The notes below the pieces were generated by a model. It was not told where the DNA came from. It worked only from the letters and a program-made list of their open reading frames with translations, and made no database searches. Made by a program: the position numbers and the translations under genes. Positions 33,256 to 39,520 of a stretch of DNA of 39,520 nucleotides are shown here, piece after piece; the first letter of the stretch is position 1; the number at the start of each line of letters is the position of its first letter. Origin of the DNA: Brevinematales bacterium (GTDB lineage Bacteria; Spirochaetota; Brevinematia; DTOW01); contig JAOAHF010000017.1 in assembly GCA_026415355.1 (NCBI GenBank), positions 1-39,520 on the forward strand, in the 5' to 3' direction.

Positions 33256-34608
33256 ATGACAACTTTTTTATCTATCCTTCTAGGAATACTATTCCTAGGT
33301 ATAATAGTCTTAGTACATGAGCTTGGACATTTTATAGCCGCTAGATTAAGAAAAGTTGATGTTGAAATATTTTCAATAGGTTTAGGGCCTAGAATCTGGG
33401 GTAAGAATATAAATGGAATAGACTTTAGGATAAGTGCAATACCTTTTGGCGGATATGTAAAGATGAAAGGAGATACACCATCAGATCTAAACACTGAAGC
33501 ACCAAACACATTTTACGGCACAAAACCTGTAAATAGAATTCTTATAGCATTCGCAGGACCTTTTTTCAACTATCTTTTTGCAGTAATAGTTATAAGCATC
33601 ATATTCATAGTAGGTTTTAAAACCGTAGGATTCTTACCAAAAATCTATGTAGACACTTCAAAAGGTATTAACTACTTCAGTCTAGCAGGAATAAGATCGG
33701 GAGATACTATAAAAAGCATAGATGGTATTCAAATAAAAACTTTCCAAGAAATAGATTTAATACTGATATACAAAATGGATAAAAACGTTGAAATTGAATA
33801 CATAAGAGACAATAAAGTATACAAAACAATAGTGTATATACCTAAAAATTATATAAACAACGAAGGTGGGCTTGGAATATCATATGCAGCCGAACCTGTA
33901 ATAGGATCAATAATCAAAGGATCACCTTCAGAACAAGCAGGATTAAAAGAAAATGACATCATACTATCTATAGACGGAAGAAAAATAAACTTTTTCAACG
34001 AAATAGGTGAAATTCTATCGGAGGTAGGTAATAAAGAAGTCAATATAGAAGTACTAAGAGATGGTAAAAGAATGGTAATCAAAGTAAAACCATCCTATGA
34101 TGAAAAAAACAAAAGATATGTTATTGGCATAGTACCAAAAATCTCATCAAATGAAATTGTAATAAACGAAAAGAAAGAAACTAATCCCTTATTAGCATTC
34201 TATAAAAGTTTTAACTACGCAAACGAAAAACTAGTAGAAGTAATAAAAGGTATCCAACTTCTCATAACAGGTAAAGTAGATGTACAATCCTCCATAGCAG
34301 GCCCTATAAGATTAACCTACTTCTTAAGCACAGCAATAGAAAACCAAATAGCATTTCAGAATTTGCTCATACTAGTCTCAATAATAAGCATGGCAATAGG
34401 TATATTTAATCTGATACCATTCCCAGGACTCGATGGATGGCATATAGTTCTATCATCTGTAGAAGCCATAACTAAGAAAAAACCTAGTTCATCAATAATA
34501 ACTATAATCGAAACCGTAGGATTCGTAGCAATAATAACACTAATTATACTAGTACTTTTCAACGATATATTCAATCTACTAGTGAGAGACTTAAAAATAT
34601 TTAGATAA
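33256..34608 (+). CDS. rseP: Site-2 intramembrane metalloprotease RseP
   Basis: A 450-residue inner-membrane zinc protease that cleaves membrane-spanning substrates, such as anti-sigma factors and leftover signal peptides. The first membrane segment holds HELGH (21-25). Two PDZ domains follow, one near residues 115-180 and one near 205-280 (VIGSIIKGSPSEQAGLKEND). The third zinc ligand is in LIPFPGLDGWH near 395, with Trp-His where LDGGH is usual. The last segment is membrane-embedded. AGGAG precedes ATG 33256. dxr, cdsA and bamA, common neighbours elsewhere, are absent. Confidence 0.95.
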   Translation: MTTFLSILLGILFLGIIVLVHELGHFIAARLRKVDVEIFSIGLGPRIWGKNINGIDFRISAIPFGGYVKMKGDTPSDLNTEAPNTFYGTKPVNRILIAFAGPFFNYLFAVIVISIIFIVGFKTVGFLPKIYVDTSKGINYFSLAGIRSGDTIKSIDGIQIKTFQEIDLILIYKMDKNVEIEYIRDNKVYKTIVYIPKNYINNEGGLGISYAAEPVIGSIIKGSPSEQAGLKENDIILSIDGRKINFFNEIGEILSEVGNKEVNIEVLRDGKRMVIKVKPSYDEKNKRYVIGIVPKISSNEIVINEKKETNPLLAFYKSFNYANEKLVEVIKGIQLLITGKVDVQSSIAGPIRLTYFLSTAIENQIAFQNLLILVSIISMAIGIFNLIPFPGLDGWHIVLSSVEAITKKKPSSSIITIIETVGFVAIITLIILVLFNDIFNLLVRDLKIFR

Positions 34609-34810
34609 CCAATATACACCAAAACAACAATTTGGTATACTTCCTTACAAATATTTATCAAGTTATTCTATAAACGATCCTTAAGATATCTTCAAAAATT
34701 TAACTTTATTTCAACTTAGAAAAAAGGCAATTATCAACAGACTGAAGCTTAAACTTAGTAAAAATAAGATTATTTTAGGTCATACTCTTATTTAAAATTA
34801 CAAGTAAATT

Positions 34811-35551
34811 ATGAAAGTAATTTTCCTAACCATATTTCCAAACATTATAGAAACATATCTTTCAACAAGCATGATGGATAAAGCAACACAAAAAGGTATT
34901 ATTGAATATCAAGTACTAAATATACGAGATTTTGCAAAAGACAAACACAAAAAAGTAGATGATTACACATACGGTGGTGGCAAAGGAATGATTTTCAAGC
35001 CAGACGTAGTCTATGAAGCAATTACACACTCAAAATCTAAACTACCATCTTCAAAAGTTATCTACATGTCAGCCAAAGGAAGACTACTCTCAAAAGATAT
35101 CCTAAATGAATACTTAAACTGCAATGAACTAGTAATACTATGCGGCAGATACGAAGGAGTCGATGAGAGAATAGTCGACAATTTTGTTGACGACGAAATA
35201 TGTATAGGAGACTTTGTTATAACAGGTGGAGAATTACCAGCACTTATATTCATTGATGCTCTAACAAGATTAAAAGGTCTCGTAGATAAAGGTTCAATAA
35301 TTAGAGACAGCTTCTATTACGAAGGTGGATTACTCGAGTACGATCAATTTACAAGACCAAAAGAGTTTCTAGGTTTTTCCGTACCCGAAACATTAACAAG
35401 AGGAAACCACAAAGAAATAGAAAAATGGAGACATTTATCATCTCTCAAAAATACTTATGAAAAACGTCCAGACCTACTTAAACGAGTAAAATTATCAAAA
35501 GAAGATATCTTATTCTTAAACTCTCTTTACAAACCAGCATCTACTAAATGA
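34811..35551 (+). CDS. trmD: tRNA (guanine-N1)-methyltransferase
   Basis: Makes m1G37 in tRNAs, preventing +1 frameshifting. The SPOUT knot is clear: YGGGKGMIFKPD, LCGRYEGVDERI, DFVITGGELPALIFID and then the linker and C-terminal domain with RPKEFLGFSVPETL, RGNHKEIEKWR; 246 residues. It is not with rpsP, rimM and rplS, its usual operon partners. No ribosome site is visible before ATG 34811. The 202-base gap from rseP holds no gene. Confidence 0.96.
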   Translation: MKVIFLTIFPNIIETYLSTSMMDKATQKGIIEYQVLNIRDFAKDKHKKVDDYTYGGGKGMIFKPDVVYEAITHSKSKLPSSKVIYMSAKGRLLSKDILNEYLNCNELVILCGRYEGVDERIVDNFVDDEICIGDFVITGGELPALIFIDALTRLKGLVDKGSIIRDSFYYEGGLLEYDQFTRPKEFLGFSVPETLTRGNHKEIEKWRHLSSLKNTYEKRPDLLKRVKLSKEDILFLNSLYKPASTK

Positions 35552-35603
35552 GTATTGATAGATTTCAGATAAAATCCCACCAATAACCAAGCTACTTTTT
35601 ATA

Positions 35604-36062
35604 TTATCTTTCTTGTATAGCGGCCATCATTTCAGCTTCAGCACATACCTTATCTCCAACTTTAGCTATACCTTTGAACTTACCAAACTTATTAGTTATC
35701 TTAATAATCTCTACTTCATAGACCAGTTTATCACCTGGTAAAACAGGATTTCTAAACTTAACTCCATCAATTGCAGCAAAGAATATTAAAGGTGGATTTT
35801 GTGAATTATATCCTATTGCTTTAAGAGCCAAAACACCAGCACACTGTGCAAGTCCTTCAATTATCAAAACTCCTGGCATTATAGGATACCCTGGAAAATG
35901 TCCTTCAAAAAACCATTCATTAATAGTAACATTCTTATAACCAATCACCTTATTATTACTCATTTTCTCAACTCTATCAACCAATAGAAAAGGAAACCTA
36001 TGTGGTAATATTTTTTGTATTTCAACAACATCAATATTTACATCCTTAAGTTCTTCTTCCAT
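35604..36062 (-). CDS. fabZ: 3-hydroxyacyl-ACP dehydratase
   Basis: Dehydrates 3-hydroxyacyl-ACP in fatty-acid elongation; hot-dog fold, 152 residues. The N-terminus ILPHRFPFLLVDRV and the active site FFEGHFPGYPIMPGVLIIEG with His55 and Glu69 identify FabZ. GGGGGT lies before ATG 36062. It follows uppP by 22 bases in one operon. In many diderms FabZ is near lipid A genes; none are here. Confidence 0.96.
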   Translation of the reverse strand: MEEELKDVNIDVVEIQKILPHRFPFLLVDRVEKMSNNKVIGYKNVTINEWFFEGHFPGYPIMPGVLIIEGLAQCAGVLALKAIGYNSQNPPLIFFAAIDGVKFRNPVLPGDKLVYEVEIIKITNKFGKFKGIAKVGDKVCAEAEMMAAIQER

Positions 36063-36084
36063 AATCTACCCCCTTCAAAAACAT

Positions 36085-36891
36085 TTATAAAATTAAAGCA
36101 AGCAAACCAACTACAAACGTGTAGATAGAAAATACATAAAACTTACCTTCTCTAAGTAGTTTCATAAGCAACCATAGAGCAATGTATCCAACAACTAGAG
36201 CTACAACAAACCCTACCAAATAAGACCACTCAAACTTAAATTGTATATCACTGACTTTAAACGACCTGTAGGTCTCGTAAACAAAGGCACCAATAGTCGA
36301 AGGTATGAATATAAGAAAACTGAAAATTCCAGCCGTAGCCCTATCAAGTCCAACAACTAATCCAGTTGATATGGTAATACCAGACCTAGATATTCCCGGT
36401 AGTACACCCACACCTTGAGATATTCCTATAATAATACTTTCAAAAATACCTATATTCTCAAGGTTTTTTTGTTGAGTACCAAAATGAATAATATAAGGTA
36501 CCAAAAGGATAAAAGAGTTTATTATCAAGAAAATTCCAACAATCTTGTAATTACTCTCAACAGTATCTCTTAAGACAGGTTCAAGTATTAGAGCAACTAT
36601 CACAGTAAACACAGTAGCTAAAACTACCAACCAGAAAAGTTTACTCTCGTTATCTCCAAAAAACTTATAAAACTTCAAACTACCTCTCACCAAAATTAAA
36701 AACTCATTAAAAAAGAATGTTATAACTACTATAAGAGTAGCAATATGTAAAAGTACATCAAACCAAAGTGTTGTTTTACCCATATTCCTAAGGTAATGAT
36801 CCGCTAAAACCAAATGTCCTGAACTACTAATAGGCAAAAATTCTGCTACTCCCTGAATAAATCCCATTACCACCGCTTTTAATATATCCAT
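36085..36891 (-). CDS. uppP: Undecaprenyl-diphosphatase UppP (BacA)
   Basis: Recycles the undecaprenyl carrier lipid used for peptidoglycan and other surface polymers. An inner-membrane protein of 268 residues with about eight hydrophobic segments. The two active-site repeats are seen: GVAEFLPISSSGHLVLADH near the start, and VGVLPGISRSGITIS in the middle. AGGGGG stands before ATG 36891. First gene of the uppP-fabZ pair. The 158 bases upstream to the fabH stop contain no gene. Confidence 0.96.
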   Translation of the reverse strand: MDILKAVVMGFIQGVAEFLPISSSGHLVLADHYLRNMGKTTLWFDVLLHIATLIVVITFFFNEFLILVRGSLKFYKFFGDNESKLFWLVVLATVFTVIVALILEPVLRDTVESNYKIVGIFLIINSFILLVPYIIHFGTQQKNLENIGIFESIIIGISQGVGVLPGISRSGITISTGLVVGLDRATAGIFSFLIFIPSTIGAFVYETYRSFKVSDIQFKFEWSYLVGFVVALVVGYIALWLLMKLLREGKFYVFSIYTFVVGLLALIL

Positions 36892-37049
36892 CCAAAACCC
36901 CCTAGATACAACATGTAAAACACCTATAATAAATCAAATATTATCAAACCAAAATATCCGTTTTCATAATAGCAATCTAAACTAACTCTCGAAAAGCGCT
37001 TTAGTAGAGCAAATCCTAATCTTCTTCTACACTCATCAATATCAAGTCC

Positions 37050-38027
37050 CTAATATCGCAAGGCAATAGCACCCCAAGAAAAACCACCACCAAATGCAAC
37101 TAGTATTAGTATATCTCCTCTTTGTAATTTTCCCTGCTGTACTGCCTCTGCTAGGGCAATTGGTATTGACGCTGCTGATGTATTTCCATATTTGTCGAGA
37201 TTTACAAATACCTTCTCTTCTCTTTCAACTCCTAGGTATTCTGCTATAGAGTCAATTATTCTTATGTTTGCTTGATGTGGTATAACAAGCTTAACATCTT
37301 CTTTGGATATACCTGCTTTTTGTATAACTTTTTCAACAGATTCTGTCATCATCCTAACAGCCATTTTGAATGTTTCTCTTCCATTCATTTTTATGAAGTG
37401 TAACCTATTTTTAACGGTTTCTTCTGTTGCTGGTAATCTTGAACCACCAGCAGGCATGTAAAGCAAATCAGCACATCCCCCATCTCCCCCTAATTCAACT
37501 GATATGATATCCGATGAGCTATCATCTACAGTCAATACCATAGCACCCGCACCATCACCAAAAAGTACACAGGTATTTCTATCCTGCCAATCAGTTATCC
37601 TAGAAAGTGTCTCCGCACCAATAACTAGTATATTCTTGTAAATACCTGTTTTTAGCAACGAATAAGAAAGAACTGTAGAATAAACAAACCCTGAGCAAGC
37701 AGCATTTATATCAAATCCCGGTTTCTTAACACCTAATTTCTCAGCTATCAGATACGCAGTAGCTGGGAAAACCATATCAGGTGTTATAGTAGCACAAACT
37801 ATTAAATCTATATCTTCTGGCCTAAGTCCAGCATTCTGTATCGCTATCTTGCTTGCTTCAACCGCCAAGTCAGAAGTAGCAATATTATTCTCTGCTATTC
37901 TCCTTTCAACAATTCCTGTCCTAGTCCTAATCCACTCATCACTAGTTTCAACCATCTTCTCAAGATCAAAGTTTGTCAACACTTTAGGTGGAACATACAT
38001 TCCAACACCAGCAATCTTCACTCCCAT
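37050..38027 (-). CDS. fabH: 3-oxoacyl-ACP synthase III
   Basis: Starts each fatty acid by joining acetyl-CoA to malonyl-ACP. A 325-residue thiolase-fold enzyme with catalytic triad Cys111 (NAACSGF), His251 (VIPHQANIR) and Asn282 (YGNTSAASI). The C-terminus FGGGFSWGAIALRY is typical. I choose ATG 38027, preceded by TTGGAGG, because the family starts at VKIAGVGMYVPP; the frame extends 16 codons further upstream to 38075 without support. Other fab genes are absent nearby except fabZ. Confidence 0.96.
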   Translation of the reverse strand: MGVKIAGVGMYVPPKVLTNFDLEKMVETSDEWIRTRTGIVERRIAENNIATSDLAVEASKIAIQNAGLRPEDIDLIVCATITPDMVFPATAYLIAEKLGVKKPGFDINAACSGFVYSTVLSYSLLKTGIYKNILVIGAETLSRITDWQDRNTCVLFGDGAGAMVLTVDDSSSDIISVELGGDGGCADLLYMPAGGSRLPATEETVKNRLHFIKMNGRETFKMAVRMMTESVEKVIQKAGISKEDVKLVIPHQANIRIIDSIAEYLGVEREEKVFVNLDKYGNTSAASIPIALAEAVQQGKLQRGDILILVAFGGGFSWGAIALRY

Positions 38028-38221
38028 TAACTGCCTCCAAAAAGTTATTAGTATTTTATTCATAAGGTTTACCAAATTACAATTAAACCCTTTACTAGAA
38101 ATCTAAAATTGCTTATCGAAAATAAAGTTAAACACTCGCTAAATCGACGTATATAAACCCACAAAACAAACTGAGAAGTATGAAGACTTCATGTAATAAA
38201 CTGACAAAAGAGAAGATAAAC

Positions 38222-38245
38222 AAAAAAGGGAGCCTCTCGGCTCCC
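38222..38245 (-). terminator. Strong intrinsic terminator of the lipoprotein gene
   Basis: GGGAGCC (38228-38234), loop of four, GGCTCCC (38239-38245), a 7-bp GC-rich stem. On the minus strand it is followed by six T residues (38227-38222). It lies 24 bases after the lipoprotein stop codon. It is by far the most GC-rich hairpin in the window. Confidence 0.9.
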
Positions 38246-38268
38246 TAGTAACTATACCATCACTTAAT

Positions 38269-39240
38269 CTAGAAATCAACATCTCTTGAAGAGTAATTTG
38301 TGTATTTTGTTACATTTTTAGGGATTAAAATAAGCATATTCTCCCCTGTAGCCCATTGCCAATCAGCACCTACCCTACCTCTTACTTTATACTCAACTTT
38401 AGCAGAACCAGTATAATTAGCAGTAGCAATTATATTAACTCTTCCGTTTGCATTTGTTGATAGAATACTAGCTACCAAAGGACCACCCCATCCATTGAAA
38501 CTACCAGAGTACCCGTACTCAACAACAAAACTACCACTATAATTAGTTGAAACATTAGAAGTTATGAGAACAAGTTCAACATTAGTAACAGTATAAGGTA
38601 AATGAATACTCCAACCACCATGTGCACCGACATCTATTGTTACCGTTTTACCATCAGGTGATATTGTTATACCTTTGTCGCTTTGTCCTGGTTTAACAGG
38701 AGAGTCATCACCTGGCTTGTAAGCCTCAATTACCTGTTTGTTGCTAATAACTATCTTTTCATTATTCATACCAGTTAGCTGATTCCCAATAGTACCCCAA
38801 AAATTATCCACAACACTATCCCAATCAGATGGATTATAATTAGCAGCTTTAAACTGAACAGCTGTAGGAGTATCTGGATCTAATAAAATATCCGAATCAG
38901 GTATAAATAATTTCCATTTTGCAGCATCTATTTTTGACAATACATGTGATCCTGTACCATCCTGTTTTATACCATTATTAACTACACCATCCCAAGCGTA
39001 AAACTTATTAGGATTTATCTGATCCAAGCTACCAACTATAAATGGAACTACCTCATAATTTTCAGGCAAGAAAGTACCTCCAAAATCAAAAATAATTGTT
39101 ATACCTGCTGGACCTCCTGTATCACCACCTCCTCCATCAATATTATTATCCTGAGGAGCCGGAGCACAAGACACTAGGCTCATACTCAGAGCCACAGCTG
39201 CAACTAAAAGCAGCGATAAAAATATCTTAGCGTACTTCAT
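38269..39240 (-). CDS. Lipoprotein of unknown function
   Basis: A 323-residue exported lipoprotein. The signal peptide is KIFLSLLLVAAVALSMSLVS with the lipid-bearing cysteine in LVSC at residue 25. A Gly/Asp-rich linker (DNNIDGGGGDTGG) follows, then a beta-rich body. Near the C-terminus GYSGSFNGWGG resembles the GSFNGW core of CBM48-type glucan-binding modules, also found in the GH13 lipoprotein at 19564; this is a short match. The start at ATG 39240 is fixed by ATGGAGG and the signal peptide; an upstream ATG would add 25 residues of nonsense. It has a promoter and a strong terminator of its own. Confidence 0.85.
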   Translation of the reverse strand: MKYAKIFLSLLLVAAVALSMSLVSCAPAPQDNNIDGGGGDTGGPAGITIIFDFGGTFLPENYEVVPFIVGSLDQINPNKFYAWDGVVNNGIKQDGTGSHVLSKIDAAKWKLFIPDSDILLDPDTPTAVQFKAANYNPSDWDSVVDNFWGTIGNQLTGMNNEKIVISNKQVIEAYKPGDDSPVKPGQSDKGITISPDGKTVTIDVGAHGGWSIHLPYTVTNVELVLITSNVSTNYSGSFVVEYGYSGSFNGWGGPLVASILSTNANGRVNIIATANYTGSAKVEYKVRGRVGADWQWATGENMLILIPKNVTKYTNYSSRDVDF

Positions 39241-39259
39241 ACATACCTCCATAATTGCA

Positions 39260-39288
39260 ATTATAAAACAAAAATTTTTATCTTTCAA
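39260..39288 (-). promoter_or_regulatory. Promoter of the lipoprotein gene
   Basis: On the minus strand TTGAAA (39288-39283), 17 bases, TATAAT (39265-39260), then a short leader with a GGAGG ribosome site before ATG 39240. Both hexamers are near consensus. Confidence 0.75.
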
Positions 39289-39318
39289 CTGTCTACCATA
39301 AATAATATACCTCAATTT

Positions 39319-39340
39319 AAAAAAACCATAAAATCTATGG
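39319..39340 (-). terminator. Terminator of the gene at the right edge, overlapping its stop codon
   Basis: CCATA/TATGG (39340-39336 with 39330-39326 on the minus strand) form a 5-bp stem with a five-base loop, followed by seven T residues (39325-39319). The TAG stop at 39337-39335 lies inside the stem. Confidence 0.55.
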
Positions 39341-39520
39341 TAAAGTTATAACAATCATGTCAGATGCATCTATTATTTTGTTGTATATGATGTTAGACTG
39401 TCTAGAAGGAGTACTAATTACCATATCAACAAATTTAGCAACATTTACATTACCATCTTTAGCTCTAAAATTGTAAGGAGATCCATAAGGTTCAATTTCT
39501 CTCAAGTGACCGTTGTATGT
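39335..39520 (-). CDS. C-terminal end of a gene cut by the window edge
   Basis: The minus strand is open from the right edge to TAG at 39337-39335, giving 61 residues: it begins YNGHLREIEPYGSP, contains VNVAKFVDMVISTPSR and ends DASDMIVITLP. Codon use is like its neighbours, and a terminator follows at once, so this is a real gene end. I do not recognise the family. Confidence 0.6.
   Translation of the reverse strand, partial: TYNGHLREIEPYGSPYNFRAKDGNVNVAKFVDMVISTPSRQSNIIYNKIIDASDMIVITLP

Noticed and set aside
1-39520. CRISPR array, prophage or intact insertion sequence
   Set aside because: No regularly spaced repeats, no integrase, capsid or complete transposase genes and no terminal inverted repeats were found in reading both strands.

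Overview
This is an AT-rich (roughly one third G+C by eye) stretch of bacterial chromosome from a Gram-negative-type (diderm) organism. Evidence for two membranes includes an Omp85-like barrel with a POTRA domain, an outer-membrane lipoprotein-sorting family protein, LolD/LolE-like ABC genes, RseP and several lipoprotein or secreted proteins. The mix suggests a spirochaete, perhaps of the Brevinematia type: a lone GspE/PilB ATPase, PgpH-type HD protein, lipoproteins with loose lipoboxes, and strong AGGAGG ribosome sites next to genes with none. The assignment is an inference without a phylogeny.

Layout. 1-600 holds gene remains. 645-4706 (+) carries a pilus/secretion ATPase, a shrunken aminotransferase-like protein and an M16 protease. 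4940-9878 is a stress and metal block: thiol peroxidase (+), a Zn/Cd P-type ATPase (-), an arsenate-reductase-like protein (+) and a NodIJ-type ABC exporter (-). 10018-11994 (-) is a decayed restriction-modification/helicase locus with stops, frameshifts and a fusing deletion. 12264-18426 is an envelope cluster: a lipoprotein-sorting-type gene (-) diverging from a five-gene + operon (Omp85-like barrel, second probable barrel, helical periplasmic protein, ABC ATPase, ABC permease). 18624-24795 holds a DUF3108-like protein (-), a GH13 lipoprotein (+), rpsF-ssb-rpsR (+), tRNA-Ser(GGA) and a secreted esterase (+). 24966-28396 (+) is murC followed by a PgpH-like c-di-AMP phosphodiesterase. 28393-32917 (-) reads, in transcription order, tsf, a cytoplasmic GH13, a membrane protein with a large outer domain, and an iron-alcohol-dehydrogenase-like protein that has lost its metal histidines. 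33256-35551 (+) carries rseP and trmD. 35604-39520 (-) carries fabZ, uppP, fabH, a lipoprotein and the end of one more gene.

How it fits together. Most of the window is core envelope biology: peptidoglycan precursors (murC, uppP), fatty acids (fabH, fabZ), intramembrane proteolysis (rseP) and lipoprotein or outer-membrane handling. Scattered translation genes sit apart from their usual partners: tsf without rpsB, trmD without rimM/rplS, rpsR without rplI. Two GH13 enzymes suggest use of alpha-glucans. Promoters are clear in several places, mostly TTGAAA or TTGACA with a TATAAT-like -10. Three genes (645, 7481-, 30686-) have the -10 so close to the ATG that leaderless mRNAs are predicted.

The points most worth a second look are two apparent pseudoenzymes (2297-3277 and 28393-29559), the leaderless promoters, the envelope cluster, the decayed defence locus and the structured leader before rpsF. 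No CRISPR array, intact insertion sequence, phage or rRNA gene was seen.
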